A DNA stretch of 64,000 nt from Methylobacillus glycogenes JCM 2850 (GCF_000617925.1 NZ_BAMT01000003.1:1-64000); one strand, 5' to 3'; counted from the first letter of the stretch, positions 52,516 through 62,171 are shown. Program-made: numbers and translations. The notes: generated by a model from the letters alone, not told the origin.

Positions 52516-52881
52516 CTATCTGATGCTGGAACAGCGTCTATCCCAATAGCTTTCAAACTGGTTTTTCTTGAACTCTTCCACCTCATAGGCGGACTCAGCA
52601 GGTTCTATCCACACGGCATCAAAGCGCTGCGCCTGCTTGTCAAAAATCTTGATAAAGCGCGTCCAGGGGGCGTCAAGGTCTTCTTGCAGTTCACCACAGA
52701 GATTCAGGCTGTCGTCAAACTCTGTCACGATCAAGCCTTGTAGCTTAAGGTTGGCGCGGCCTTGCAATACCTCTTGTTTGGCGGCTTGCTCGAATGCGGC
52801 TTTGTCGGCAAACGGGCTGGCCATCACCTGGGTCTGGAGCGTTAGCAGCAATGCGGATAAGGTGAATATAGACAACTTCAT
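52516..52881 (-). CDS. Small periplasmic protein of unknown function
   Basis: No family is recognised. The 121-residue product starts at ATG 52881, where GGGAG lies 5 bases upstream, and has a signal peptide (K-L-S-I-F-T-L-S-A-L-L-L, cleavage after V-M-A-S or V-M-A). The mature part is acidic and has two cysteines, in L-N-L-C-G-E-L and R-R-C-S-S, that could pair. It follows mxaL by 101 bases on the same strand, so it could be the last gene of the mxa block, where mxaD might be expected. It does not look like MxaD, which is longer and SRPBCC-like. Confidence 0.6.
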   Translation of the reverse strand: MKLSIFTLSALLLTLQTQVMASPFADKAAFEQAAKQEVLQGRANLKLQGLIVTEFDDSLNLCGELQEDLDAPWTRFIKIFDKQAQRFDAVWIEPAESAYEVEEFKKNQFESYWDRRCSSIR

Positions 52882-52887
52882 ACAAAC

Positions 52888-52910
52888 TCCCAACTGGTAC
52901 AAGGTTGGGA
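52888..52910 (-). promoter_or_regulatory. Hairpin occluding the ribosome binding site of the small periplasmic protein
   Basis: On the minus strand TCCCAAC (52910-52904) pairs with GTTGGGA (52894-52888) around a 9-base loop. The 3' arm contains most of the GGGAG ribosome binding site for the ATG at 52881, so folding would mask translation initiation. Confidence 0.5.
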
Positions 52911-52982
52911 ATTGTAATGTATGTCAGCGTAACTGTTGGGCATTGCAGCCACGGCGAAAAATGCCAGGTCTGCTATGCCAGA

Positions 52983-53978
52983 TCAAGATTTGGCGCTGGG
53001 GGGATGTGAGAGTCGATGCGAGAGTCGCTTGAGTAGTTTCTTCAAGCGTTGCGGCGCGTATGACGACAGCAGCAGTGCCCCGGCAATCAGCGCCAGTATC
53101 CAATCTACATGCATGGGTGAGAAATCCCGGCGGCTGGGTTTGAGCTTGCCCATCTCGCTACGCACATCTTCCAGGCTATCGCCATTGACGTAACGTGCGC
53201 CTATCTCCTGGCTGAGCTTGAGCATGTATTCCTCATCCATCGTGGATTGGTAGCGATCATTGGCCGAGGAGGCTGTGCGTTCATCACGCGCACCCAGATT
53301 CTGCTGCGAGATCTGCGCCACACCCGGCTGCATGACAAAGTTTTCTGCTGACCAATAGCCCAGCAGCTTGTTGTTTTCGTCAAACTTGGGGATAGGCTGT
53401 GGCTCCTTGCTGCCTATGCCGACCATGAGCCAATCGCCCGCGCCCTGGAAATTGGCCAGATCGCGGGTGTTAAAGGTATGCAGGCGCGGGGCTTCCTCAC
53501 CATCGGTGAGGAATATGGCCTGGGTCTGCTCGGGCATGGTGCGCAGCAAGCGGCTTAATGAGTCTACGCCCTCACGCAGGCGGCTGTTGCCGGACCAGGC
53601 CTGACGCCATTCGGCACGCGCAATGGTATCTTGTATGGTCGCGTAATTAGCGCATACCTCGATAGGCGTATAGAGCGCAGCCACGCTGACACCGGAGAAA
53701 AACGCCAGGCTGACGCGGGTGCCGCATGGCATGCCAGCCACCAGGTCATGCGCCAGATGCTTGGCGTAATCCAACCGCGAGACTTCGTTACCGCGCCAGT
53801 GCATGCCCTTGGTGTTCATGCTCTGGCTGATATCCATGACCAGCATATAGCTGTAGATATTGCGCGGAATGGGCACGGTGGGCTTGAAGGCGGCCAGCAG
53901 CAATAACAGCAGCGCCACTAGTGGCAACAGTGTATCGCGGTGCAGATAGGGTTTTAAAAAGCGCAGCAATGGCATCAT
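52983..53978 (-). CDS. mxaL: MxaL, von Willebrand factor A domain protein of methanol dehydrogenase maturation
   Basis: The 331-residue membrane protein has two N-terminal hydrophobic segments, a vWA domain with the MIDAS start D-I-S-Q-S-M near residue 49 and L-T-D-G-E-E near 163, and a C-terminal membrane helix near residue 300. In Methylobacterium MxaL, with MxaA, C and K, is needed to insert calcium into methanol dehydrogenase. It is the last gene of R-S-A-C-K-L in the canonical order. The start is 7 bases downstream of the mxaK stop. Confidence 0.87.
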   Translation of the reverse strand: MMPLLRFLKPYLHRDTLLPLVALLLLLLAAFKPTVPIPRNIYSYMLVMDISQSMNTKGMHWRGNEVSRLDYAKHLAHDLVAGMPCGTRVSLAFFSGVSVAALYTPIEVCANYATIQDTIARAEWRQAWSGNSRLREGVDSLSRLLRTMPEQTQAIFLTDGEEAPRLHTFNTRDLANFQGAGDWLMVGIGSKEPQPIPKFDENNKLLGYWSAENFVMQPGVAQISQQNLGARDERTASSANDRYQSTMDEEYMLKLSQEIGARYVNGDSLEDVRSEMGKLKPSRRDFSPMHVDWILALIAGALLLSSYAPQRLKKLLKRLSHRLSHPPSAKS

Positions 53979-53984
53979 CAGCTC

Positions 53985-54521
53985 TTAAGGCAGACCAACC
54001 GGAATGTTGCCCATGATCAGGCCAGGCGAATCAGACTCACCTGAACCCGGTGTTGGCGTGGCGGGCAGCATGCTCAGCACACGGTCCAGATTATGGCGCG
54101 CATCCCAGAAGCTGTGATCCAGGCGCAAGGATTGCTCATAGGCGGTCTTGGCCTGGTTGAGCAGATATTCGGTTTCATCACGCACGGTGATATTGCTGCC
54201 ATTGACGATGAGGCCGCGCAAAAAGAAGATATTGCCGGTGTTGAACTGCACGGCGGATTTCTGCGTGGCATTGCCTTGTTCCAGCAGTTGGCCAAATAAA
54301 TGCGTGGCTTCCTGATAGCGGGCATTCTTGGCTTGCCAGTAGGCCACGGCAAACTTGGCCTCGAAACTATCCTTGTGTGTAGTCGGCGTTTTGGCCTCTT
54401 GGACAGCCTGATTGAATTCACGGATATCCTGAATTTGCTTTAGCTGCCAGGCGGCAATGCCTGCGGCCGCCAGCGCCAGGGTCAGCAGTCCCCAGGTCAG
54501 TTTCTTTGCACTCAGTGCCAT
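53985..54521 (-). CDS. mxaK: MxaK, methanol dehydrogenase maturation protein
   Basis: The 178-residue product from ATG 54521 (GAGG 7 bases upstream) has one N-terminal membrane helix, a conserved Y-W-Q-A-K-N-A-R-Y-Q-E-A-T-H-L-F TPR-like segment and D-A-R-H-N-L-D near residue 150, ending in a glycine/proline-rich tail. It fits MxaK by position between mxaC and mxaL and by layout. An ATG at 54587 would add 22 residues overlapping mxaC; the chosen start overlaps mxaC by only 10 bases. Confidence 0.82.
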   Translation of the reverse strand: MALSAKKLTWGLLTLALAAAGIAAWQLKQIQDIREFNQAVQEAKTPTTHKDSFEAKFAVAYWQAKNARYQEATHLFGQLLEQGNATQKSAVQFNTGNIFFLRGLIVNGSNITVRDETEYLLNQAKTAYEQSLRLDHSFWDARHNLDRVLSMLPATPTPGSGESDSPGLIMGNIPVGLP

Positions 54522-55492
54522 GTTCTTACCTCTATGAATTTGGCTGCCAGCAGCCCGGCCAGCAATAGTGCTGCCAGCAGATAGCACAGCGGGGCGTAAT
54601 CGCGGCCAGGAATTTCTTCCTGATAGCGTATGGGTTTCTTTTCCTTGCGGTTGATATCTTCAATCGCCGCTGCCAGGGATTTCGGGTCTTCTGCCTCGTA
54701 AGCCTGGTAGCCAGTGCGCAGGGTCTTGAAAAAGTCGTTGAGTTCCAGCGCCGGGGGCAGGGGTTTGTCCTCGGGCGGCACATAACTGGTGTCAAAGATA
54801 CTGGTGGCACCGGGCTGGCGCAGCACAATCCAGTACAGCGTCACATTCATGCGCTCCAGCCAGTCGCGTATCTTTTGCTGGGTGTTGGCACCCATGCGGC
54901 CACCGCCATCAGACAGCAAAATCACCGCACGCGAGCCAGAATCCGGCGTTTTGTCGAACTGGGCAAGGCCAGTGGTGAGGCCGCTGCCTATATTGGTCTG
55001 GAACAGGGCAGTGCCGCCGGCAGCGCGTATGGCGGCCAGTATGGCTTCGCGGTTGTCGTTGAGTGGCATGGCATGCATGGCGGAGTTACTGAAGGTGACC
55101 ATGCCGAACATATCGTTCTTGCGCTCTTTGACGAAGTGCGTGATCAGGCGCTCGGCAGCGGCAGCCTTGGATTCACCCGCAACGCCACTGGTCTCGGCAC
55201 CGGAGAAAGGCTCATCCATGCTGGCGCTGCGGTCTATGATCAGCACCAGCTGTGCGCCCTGGCCAACGCGCTCTATGAATTGCGCATCGGTGGCTGGGCC
55301 TGCAGCACCAACCAGCATCAAGCCCAGCGCTAGCGCAGCCATGATCTTGAGCAGCAGGCCGAGTAAATCGGAGAGGCGGTCACGCGGCAGCAGGCCCAGC
55401 CAGGAATAGCTGCGGCTGTGCTGGCGCTCCAGCAACAGCGGCACCAGGCTTAGCGGCAGCAGCAATAGCAGCCAGGAGTGCGCGAAATTCAC
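54512..55492 (-). CDS. mxaC: MxaC, von Willebrand factor A domain protein
   Basis: The 326-residue protein starts at GTG 55492, has membrane helices near residues 5-20, 45-65 and at the C terminus, and a vWA domain with D-R-S-A-S-M near residue 89 (MIDAS) and L-L-S-D-G-G-G-R-M-G near 198. It matches MxaC in the methanol oxidation cluster, with its paralogue mxaL two genes downstream. The pair is characteristic of mxaRSACKL. The gene starts 20 bases after the mxaA stop. Confidence 0.87.
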   Translation of the reverse strand: MNFAHSWLLLLLPLSLVPLLLERQHSRSYSWLGLLPRDRLSDLLGLLLKIMAALALGLMLVGAAGPATDAQFIERVGQGAQLVLIIDRSASMDEPFSGAETSGVAGESKAAAAERLITHFVKERKNDMFGMVTFSNSAMHAMPLNDNREAILAAIRAAGGTALFQTNIGSGLTTGLAQFDKTPDSGSRAVILLSDGGGRMGANTQQKIRDWLERMNVTLYWIVLRQPGATSIFDTSYVPPEDKPLPPALELNDFFKTLRTGYQAYEAEDPKSLAAAIEDINRKEKKPIRYQEEIPGRDYAPLCYLLAALLLAGLLAAKFIEVRTWH

Positions 55493-55512
55493 TTATTTAA
55501 GTCCTCGTTGCA

Positions 55513-56475
55513 TTACTTTAGCCCTCGTTCTACGTCACGGCAGCGGCGGCTGAATTTGCGCAGCCAGACGTGTGCAGGTTCATTGAGGCTGCTGGGGGCT
55601 TTGGCATCGAAGAACACCGCGCGCGATAGCTGGAAGAACTGCTGAATCTCGGCCTGCATGACGCCAAATTGCGGCAGCTTGGCCAGCACTTCCTCGGCAG
55701 TGAACACGCTGTGGCCCGCATGCTGGTTGAAGGCTTGATGCAGGCTGCTCACGGCCAACTGCACGCCAGCCGCATCCTGCGGGGTTTTTCTCACTATGCG
55801 CATTGCCTTGGCAAATGGTCCGCCCATGCGCGGCAGCCAGCTACGATTGCCCAAGATATACAGCAGGCCCAGCAGGCTGAGGCCCAGCACCACCAGGGCA
55901 ATACGCAGGGTGAGTTGCTGTCTCTTATCATCCAGCAGCAAGGGGCCACGGAACTGGCTCATGTCTTTTTCTATCCTCACTGAGCCATAGACAGCCAGTG
56001 GCGAGATACGGAAGTTCCAGCTTGGCAGGCGTACACGGTACAACTGGCCCTCGCCAGTGAACTTGACGAATTCCGGTGGTAACGCGGCAGGCTTGGCGAC
56101 GATGCTGGAGGTGAAGACCTGATAGCTTAAGCGCAGGGTGTAGATGTTTTGGTCACCACTATGCTCGTGCTTGAGATCGCTGGCATAGATTTCTATGCCT
56201 TGTTCCTTGTTGCGGTAGCGTTTCTGGTTGCCGGGGATGGGGATAGAGGTGGGCAGCAGTTCATATTTGTCCGCGACCTTGAGTATGAGGGTACGCGTAA
56301 GCACATCGCCGACGTGGTAACCCACCTCACGCTCGGGGTTGATGGCAGTGATGTCTACCGGGAGCTCCTTGCTGCTGACCTGGCCGGTATCTTCAGCGGC
56401 AGCATGGGCGTAGCCGTGCATGAGCCAGAGTGGCAGAAGCAGGGCAATCAATCGCAGGTGTCTTGTCATGGTCAT
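55513..56475 (-). CDS. mxaA: MxaA, methanol dehydrogenase calcium-insertion protein
   Basis: The 320-residue product has a signal peptide (cleavage after A-H-A near residue 25), a periplasmic domain of about 160 residues, one membrane helix around residues 193-212 and a cytoplasmic tail with R-K-F-S-R-R-C-R-D-V-E. MxaA mutants of Methylobacterium make methanol dehydrogenase without calcium. The ATG overlaps the mxaS stop by four bases. The sequence itself is poorly conserved, so the call relies mainly on operon order. Confidence 0.82.
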   Translation of the reverse strand: MTMTRHLRLIALLLPLWLMHGYAHAAAEDTGQVSSKELPVDITAINPEREVGYHVGDVLTRTLILKVADKYELLPTSIPIPGNQKRYRNKEQGIEIYASDLKHEHSGDQNIYTLRLSYQVFTSSIVAKPAALPPEFVKFTGEGQLYRVRLPSWNFRISPLAVYGSVRIEKDMSQFRGPLLLDDKRQQLTLRIALVVLGLSLLGLLYILGNRSWLPRMGGPFAKAMRIVRKTPQDAAGVQLAVSSLHQAFNQHAGHSVFTAEEVLAKLPQFGVMQAEIQQFFQLSRAVFFDAKAPSSLNEPAHVWLRKFSRRCRDVERGLK

Positions 56476-57335
56476 GCCGTTACAAACTGGTAGAAGTAGT
56501 CGGTCAGGGCATCGGCGTCGAAGCCCTGTTCTATAAAGAAGGGTGGTCTGTCATAGCGCATGAATAATGCGGTCAGGGCGGCATGACGCTCGGCAAAGGC
56601 ATGTTGGATGCGCGCATGAGTGGATTTGCGCAGCAGCAGTGTGCGGCGTTCGCCGCTTTCGCTATCGGTGACGTGGGTGAGGCCGAATTCGGGAATTGCC
56701 TTGTACTCGGCAACATCCCACAGCACGATGGGTACCACATGGTGGCGCATCATGGAGCCCAGGGTTTCTTCAATCACATCCAGCGGCATATGGAAATCCG
56801 ATACCAGCAGCACCAACGAACGCTCGCGTGGCAAATGCTTGGCCACTTCCAGCAGGCCTTCGCCGCCTACATGCGGCGGGCGGTAATTTTCCAGTTGCTC
56901 GGCCAGAGCGTAGGCGGCTTGTACCCGCACGCTGGGGCGTGTCAGCCATTCATCGCGCACTTGATTATCAAAGCCTATAAAACCAAACGGGTCGTTGATG
57001 CGTGAGGCGGATTGCGCGGTGGAGGCGGTGATTTCGGCGGCGATGCGCATTTTGTTGACATGGCCGCTAAAGCCCATGGAGCCTGAGAGATCGCAGGCAA
57101 CAAACACTGGCGTGGCGCTACGCTGGTTGTAGATGCGCACATAGACTTGTTCCATGGGGTCGCGCAGGGTCAGGCGCAGATCTATGCGACGCGGGTCGGG
57201 GTAGGAGATCAGCGGCGCATGGCCCATGAAATCCATACCCAGGCCGCGTTGCGAACTGGCGTGGCGGCCTGGATGGCGGCCGCGTGAGCGCCAGCCGATC
57301 TGGTAGGTGTATTCCTTGGCGAGCTCGGGCACCAT
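56472..57335 (-). CDS. mxaS: MxaS, DUF58 family protein
   Basis: The 287-residue protein carries a DUF58/vWA-like core with V-F-V-A-C-D-L-S-G-S-M-G near residue 76, R-P-P-H-V-G-G-E-G-L near 152, and L-V-L-L-V-S-D-F near 172, and an N-terminal basic G-R-S/R-G-R-H-P-G-R-H-A stretch. MoxR ATPases usually pair with DUF58 proteins, and here the MoxR-type mxaR is directly upstream. It is the S gene of the R-S-A-C-K-L order. The start follows the mxaR stop by 4 bases. Confidence 0.88.
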   Translation of the reverse strand: MVPELAKEYTYQIGWRSRGRHPGRHASSQRGLGMDFMGHAPLISYPDPRRIDLRLTLRDPMEQVYVRIYNQRSATPVFVACDLSGSMGFSGHVNKMRIAAEITASTAQSASRINDPFGFIGFDNQVRDEWLTRPSVRVQAAYALAEQLENYRPPHVGGEGLLEVAKHLPRERSLVLLVSDFHMPLDVIEETLGSMMRHHVVPIVLWDVAEYKAIPEFGLTHVTDSESGERRTLLLRKSTHARIQHAFAERHAALTALFMRYDRPPFFIEQGFDADALTDYFYQFVTA

Positions 57336-57339
57336 GGCA

Positions 57340-58356
57340 TCAAGGCGCGCTGATGGCGTGTATGATCTGGCTCAACAGCTCGCGCGCAATTTCGGTACGG
57401 CGCATTTCGTAGATAGGGCTGAACACCAGACGATGCGCCACGGTTTCATGGAACACCGCGTGAATATCCTCGGGCACTACGGCTTCACGGTCATTGAGCC
57501 AGGCATTGACGCGTGCAGCGCGCATCATCATGGCGATACCGCGCGGGCTGGCGCCCGCTACCACCAGGCGCTTGCTGTCCACACCTTCAATCTTGACGCC
57601 ATAATCGGCCGGGCTGCGGGTGGCCAGCCACAAATCCAGGGCATAGCGGCGCAGGGTGGGGCTAGCCTGTATGCTGGACTGAATCTCTGCCGCCACTTGA
57701 TTGAGCTGGTCAAATTGCAGGATATCGGGTTTGACCTGGTTCACTAGGGCATCGACATCATGGTAACGGGTATCGAAAATCAGTGATTCCATAATGTCGA
57801 GATCGGCAGGCACCAAGATGGGGATTTCCATCATGAAGCGGTCACGTGCGGCAGAAGGTATCTCGAAGGTTTCTTCTTTTTCAACCTGGTTACGGTCGGC
57901 AAACACCAGCATATGCGGGAAAGTGTGCTCGCGATTGAAGGCAGACAAAGTGCGTTCTGCCATCACACGCAGCAGCAGTGAGTGAACCTGTGGCCGCGCA
58001 CGGTTGATTTCGTTAAAGAAGAACACAGCGAGATCAGTGCCATGCGAGAGCAGGGGGCCGGGGCTGACGTGCGGCCTGCCGTCATCACCGAGATAAGTGT
58101 GATACACCAGATCGTTGGGCATCAAATCTATGGTGCCTTCAATACGCTGATAACCACCGCCTATGCCACGCGTGAAGGCGCGCAGCAAGGTGGTTTTGCC
58201 CACGCCTACATCGCCTTCGAGCAGCACATGGCCGCGCGCAAAGATGGAGGTGGTAATCAAACGCACTGCGTCAGCTTGACCGACGACGACTTGATTGACT
58301 TCAGATTGCAGGTGCAGGGCTTCTTTACGCCAGTCGGCCAGTTGACGGTCACTCAT
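57340..58356 (-). CDS. mxaR: MxaR, MoxR-type AAA+ ATPase
   Basis: The 338-residue AAA+ protein has Walker A G-D-V-G-V-G-K-T-T near residue 49, Walker B F-F-N-E-I-N-R-A near 116 and the sensor region A-A-R-D-R-F near 170. The MoxR family works with vWA proteins as metal or cofactor insertion chaperones. As head of mxaRSACKL it is thought to help mature methanol dehydrogenase. No mxaFJGI genes precede it here; a 264-base spacer and divergent fabA follow instead. The intergenic 58357-58620 holds no gene I can recognise. Confidence 0.9.
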   Translation of the reverse strand: MSDRQLADWRKEALHLQSEVNQVVVGQADAVRLITTSIFARGHVLLEGDVGVGKTTLLRAFTRGIGGGYQRIEGTIDLMPNDLVYHTYLGDDGRPHVSPGPLLSHGTDLAVFFFNEINRARPQVHSLLLRVMAERTLSAFNREHTFPHMLVFADRNQVEKEETFEIPSAARDRFMMEIPILVPADLDIMESLIFDTRYHDVDALVNQVKPDILQFDQLNQVAAEIQSSIQASPTLRRYALDLWLATRSPADYGVKIEGVDSKRLVVAGASPRGIAMMMRAARVNAWLNDREAVVPEDIHAVFHETVAHRLVFSPIYEMRRTEIARELLSQIIHAISAP

Positions 58357-58620
58357 CTAGGATGTCCAGTACAGAGGATGGTTGCGGGGGTGCTTATCGT
58401 GAAGCGGAAAATTTCCCGTATGGTATGGGTTTTAATTCCTGGTGTAAACAGATCGGTATAGCTAGGCCGAAAATGGCGACAAGTGTCTGTTGCAAGCCTA
58501 GCCTAGCTGTCATGCTTGAGCGATATATTGTGTCTTATCTTAATACTTTCATCGTCTAGGGCTTTTGTTAAACTGCATTTCAGGCGAAAATACCGGGATT
58601 GAAAAGTACAGAATAACTAA

Positions 58621-59136
58621 ATGCAAAAACAGAATAGTTTTACCTTTGAAGAATTGCTCAGCTGCGGCCGTGGCGAGATGTTTGGTGAAGGCAATGCGCA
58701 ATTACCGCTGCCGCCGATGTTGATGTTTGACCGTATCGTCTCCATTACTGAAGATGGCGGTAAATATGGCAATGGTGAAATCATTGCCGAACTCGATGTG
58801 AAGCCTGATCTCTGGTTCTTCGGCTGTCACTTCGAGGGTGACCCGGTAATGCCGGGCTGCCTGGGTCTGGATGCCATGTGGCAACTGGTGGGCTTTTACC
58901 TGGGCTGGATGGGTGGCAAGGGCCGTGGCCGCGCCCTGGGTGCAGGCGAAGTGAAGTTTACCGGGCAGGTGTTGCCTACCGGAACCAAGATTACTTACCG
59001 TATAGACCTCAAGCGCGTCATCATGCGCAAGCTGGTCATGGGCATTGCTGATGCCCGCATGGAGATTGACGGTCGCGAGATTTACGCTGCGAACGATTTG
59101 CGCGTAGGCTTGTTTGTTCGTACCGACAATTTCTAA
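58621..59136 (+). CDS. fabA: 3-hydroxydecanoyl-ACP dehydratase/isomerase
   Basis: FabA introduces the double bond into unsaturated fatty acids by dehydrating and isomerising the C10 intermediate. The 171-residue protein has the family N terminus [10 protein letters not shown], the catalytic histidine in [14 protein letters not shown] near residue 71, and L-G-L-D-A-M-W-Q-L near 85. The length is normal (about 171). fabB follows after 75 bases, the usual fabA-fabB pair. Confidence 0.97.
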   Translation: MQKQNSFTFEELLSCGRGEMFGEGNAQLPLPPMLMFDRIVSITEDGGKYGNGEIIAELDVKPDLWFFGCHFEGDPVMPGCLGLDAMWQLVGFYLGWMGGKGRGRALGAGEVKFTGQVLPTGTKITYRIDLKRVIMRKLVMGIADARMEIDGREIYAANDLRVGLFVRTDNF

Positions 59137-59211
59137 GCAAGCGTTTGTAGCCAAGTCCGCATGGGTGTTTTTTGCCCCGGACATCAATGAATCAATGTAG
59201 GAGAACACGCA

Positions 59212-60441
59212 ATGCGTCGTGTCGTGGTCACCGGGATGGGCATTGTTTCCAGTCTCGGTAACAACAAGTCAGAAGTGCTAGATAGCCTGCGTGCAGGCAA
59301 GTCTGGCATTACCTTCAATCAGGAATACGCTGATCGCGGCCTGCGCTCGCATGTGGCAGGCTCGGTCAAGCTCGATGTGCAAGCACTGATAGACCGCAAA
59401 CTCATGCGTTTCATGGCCAAAGGTCATGCCTACGCCTGGATTGCACTGCAGGAAGCGATTGCCGATGCCCAGTTGGGCGAAGACCTGGTTTCCAATGTGC
59501 GCACCGGCATTATCGTTGGTGGTGGTGGCCCCTCTACCGAGAGCATAGAAGAAAGCAATGCGGTGCTGGCCGAGAAGGGCATACGTCGTGTTGGCCCCTA
59601 TATGGTGACCAAGGCCATGTGTAGCGGCATTGTCGCTACCCTGGCAACGGGCGCAAAAATCAAGGGCGTTAATTACAGCATCAGCTCTGCCTGTTCTACC
59701 AGTGCCCACTGTATAGGCGCAGGGGTAGAGCAGATTCAGCTCGGCAAGCAGGATATTGTCTTTGCTGGCGGCGGCGAGGAAGAGCACTGGTCACTGTCCT
59801 ATCTGTTCGATGCCATGGGTGCCATGTCCAGCAAGTATAACGACACCCCAGAAAAAGCCTCACGTACCTACGATCAGGATAGAGACGGCTTTGTCATTTC
59901 TGGTGGCGGCGGCATTCTGGTGCTGGAAGAGTACGAGCACGCCAAGGCGCGTGGTGCCAAGATCTACGCCGAAGTCGTAGGCTATGGTGCCACTTCCGAC
60001 GGTTACGACATGGTTGCCCCTAGTGGCGAAGGCGCAGTGCGCTGCATGGAACTGGCGCTGCAAGGCGTGGGTGACGTGGATTACATCAATACCCATGGCA
60101 CCAGCACCCCGGTAGGTGATTCCAAGGAATTGGAAGCGATCCGTGAAGTATTTGCTGACGGCAAGCACGGCAAACTGCCTGCTATTGCCTCTACCAAATC
60201 CCTCTCTGGCCATGCGCTGGGTGCAGCAGGGGTGAACGAAGCTATCTACACCCTGCTGATGATGGAAGGTGATTTCATCGCCGCTTCAGCCAATATTGAG
60301 AACCTTGACCCGGCGGCGGAAGGCCTGCCCATCGTCCGGCAACGCATAGACAATGCCAATGTGCAAACCGCGCTGTCCAATAGCTTCGGCTTTGGCGGCA
60401 CCAATGCCACACTGGTGTTCTCGCGCAAGAATCTCGCTTGA
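59212..60441 (+). CDS. fabB: 3-oxoacyl-ACP synthase I
   Basis: FabB elongates the unsaturated acyl chains made after FabA. The 409-residue ketosynthase has the active-site cysteine in S-I-S-S-A-C-S-T-S near residue 163, catalytic histidines in N-T-H-G-T-S-T-P near 299 and K-S-L-S-G-H near 333, and the C-terminal [15 protein letters not shown] lies upstream of the ATG. A terminator follows directly after the stop. Confidence 0.97.
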   Translation: MRRVVVTGMGIVSSLGNNKSEVLDSLRAGKSGITFNQEYADRGLRSHVAGSVKLDVQALIDRKLMRFMAKGHAYAWIALQEAIADAQLGEDLVSNVRTGIIVGGGGPSTESIEESNAVLAEKGIRRVGPYMVTKAMCSGIVATLATGAKIKGVNYSISSACSTSAHCIGAGVEQIQLGKQDIVFAGGGEEEHWSLSYLFDAMGAMSSKYNDTPEKASRTYDQDRDGFVISGGGGILVLEEYEHAKARGAKIYAEVVGYGATSDGYDMVAPSGEGAVRCMELALQGVGDVDYINTHGTSTPVGDSKELEAIREVFADGKHGKLPAIASTKSLSGHALGAAGVNEAIYTLLMMEGDFIAASANIENLDPAAEGLPIVRQRIDNANVQTALSNSFGFGGTNATLVFSRKNLA

Positions 60442-60459
60442 ACCAAATGCGAGTGATAC

Positions 60460-60485
60460 AAAAGGGGCCTCTGGCCCCTTTTTTG
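60460..60485 (+). terminator. Rho-independent terminator after fabB
   Basis: AAAAGGGGCC and GGCCCCTTTT form a 10-bp stem with a 3-base loop, followed by further T residues, 19 bases beyond the fabB stop. Confidence 0.9.
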
Positions 60486-60616
60486 TCACTGCCTCTGTCC
60501 CCTTTTTATTCACTGGCATTGGCTGTTTTTTTTTGTCACTGGGATTTGAAAGAACTCAATTTTCTGCATGTGCTTAAGCTGCCTTATGGCAGGGAATGGC
60601 GCGCTTTGGGAGCGGC

Positions 60617-62029
60617 ATGAAACTCTACGAAAAACTCGTGCATGATATCGCCACTGCCATACGTGCAGGCATACTGGCCCCCGGCGAAAAACTGCCCTCG
60701 GTACGTCAGGCCTGCCTCAATCACAAGCTCAGCCCTGCCACCATCTTCAAGGCCTATTACGAGCTGGAAAACCTGGGCCTGATCCGCGCCCAGCCCAAGT
60801 CTGGCTACTATGTCAGCCATCACGCCATCAAGACCATCCCTGCGCCCAGCAAGCCTGTTACCCAGCAGGAGAGCACAGCGGTCAACGTCAGCGATCTGGT
60901 GTTTTCCATCTTAAGCTCCATCAAAAATGCCGCGACCGTGCCGCTGGGCTCGGCCTTTCCCTGGCCAGCCCTGTTCCCCCTGGAGCGTTTGTCGCGCTCG
61001 CTGGCACGGGCGACCAAACATATGGGCGCGGCAGATATTGTCGAATCCCTGCCGCCTGGCAATCAGGATCTGCGCCGCCAGATTGCCAAACGCTACCTGA
61101 TGCAAGGCATAGAAGCCGATGTAGACCGCATCGTCATCACCAACGGCGCTTTTGAAGCACTCAACCTCTGTCTGGAAGCAGTGACCAAGCCTGGAGACCT
61201 GGTGGCGATAGAATCGCCCGCCTTCTATGGCTGCCTGCAGGCCTTGGAAAGACTGCAACTCAAGGCTGTAGAAATCCCGGTGGACCCGGTATTGGGCATG
61301 GACCTCGAATACCTGGAACAAATGCTGGAAAAGTGCCCAATACGCGCTTGCTGGAGCATGACCAGCCTGCAGAACCCGCTAGGTGCCAGCATGCCGACAG
61401 AGCGCAAACGTGCGCTGGTGGAACTGGTGACGCGTTACCAGATACCGCTGATAGAGGATGACGTCTATGGCGAACTGCATTTCAGTGCGCAACAGCATCA
61501 GCCCGCCAAGGCCTTTGACCGTGAAGGCTATGTCATGCACTGCAGCTCGTTCTCCAAGACGCTGGCACCCGGCTACCGTGTAGGTTGGACCCTGCCGGGA
61601 CGGTATGAGCAAGAAGTTGAGCGACTCAAGGTGATTACGTCCCTATCGACCAGTACCATCGCCCAGGCTGCCATCGCTGATTATCTCCAGCATGGTGGCT
61701 ATGACAGGCATCTGCGCAAATTGCGCGCGCAATTTGAATTGCAGCAGCATCACTATTTACATCTGGTGGCTCAGCATTTCCCGGCGGACACCTGCGTTAC
61801 CCGACCGCATGGCGGGTATTTCCTTTGGGTGGCCTTGCCAGAACATGTGGATGTGTTGCGCTTGTTCCGCGAGGCTTTGGCGCAAGGCGTCAGCATTGCG
61901 CCTGGGCCTATATTCTCGGTGCGGCATCAATATGCACATTGCATCAGGCTGAATTACAGTCAGCCTGTAGATGCGGATGTGGAGCAGGCTTTTCGGACTT
62001 TGGGGAGGTTTATTGCAGAGCAAGGCTAG
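60617..62029 (+). CDS. MocR-type regulator (GntR HTH fused to aminotransferase domain)
   Basis: The 470-residue protein joins a GntR winged helix (residues about 1-70: L-A-P-G-E-K-L-P-S-V-R-Q and T-I-F-K-A-Y-Y-E-L-E-N-L-G-L-I) to a class I aminotransferase fold (about 110-470). The PLP lysine is in S-S-F-S-K-T-L-A-P-G-Y-R-V-G near residue 320, and N-P-L-G near 258 is the usual aspartate-region motif. Such regulators sense PLP or amino-acid-like ligands. Its target is unknown; it is flanked by fabB and a cyclophilin on the other strand. GGGAG lies 4 bases before ATG 60617. Confidence 0.92.
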   Translation: MKLYEKLVHDIATAIRAGILAPGEKLPSVRQACLNHKLSPATIFKAYYELENLGLIRAQPKSGYYVSHHAIKTIPAPSKPVTQQESTAVNVSDLVFSILSSIKNAATVPLGSAFPWPALFPLERLSRSLARATKHMGAADIVESLPPGNQDLRRQIAKRYLMQGIEADVDRIVITNGAFEALNLCLEAVTKPGDLVAIESPAFYGCLQALERLQLKAVEIPVDPVLGMDLEYLEQMLEKCPIRACWSMTSLQNPLGASMPTERKRALVELVTRYQIPLIEDDVYGELHFSAQQHQPAKAFDREGYVMHCSSFSKTLAPGYRVGWTLPGRYEQEVERLKVITSLSTSTIAQAAIADYLQHGGYDRHLRKLRAQFELQQHHYLHLVAQHFPADTCVTRPHGGYFLWVALPEHVDVLRLFREALAQGVSIAPGPIFSVRHQYAHCIRLNYSQPVDADVEQAFRTLGRFIAEQG

Positions 62030-62171
62030 GACTGGTGTGCAGGTTTAGTGTGTAGATACCGGAGACCTATGTCCCCGGTCTATAGAGGCGAAGCAAAAGA
62101 AATGGACTCTCCCGGCAAGGCGAAGCAAAATCTCTCGCTAACAGTATCAGCTGCCAAGACCACTGCAACCC

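Noticed and set aside
52516..52881. mxaD
   Set aside because: Position after mxaL fits, but the protein is only 121 residues and lacks an SRPBCC-like pattern.
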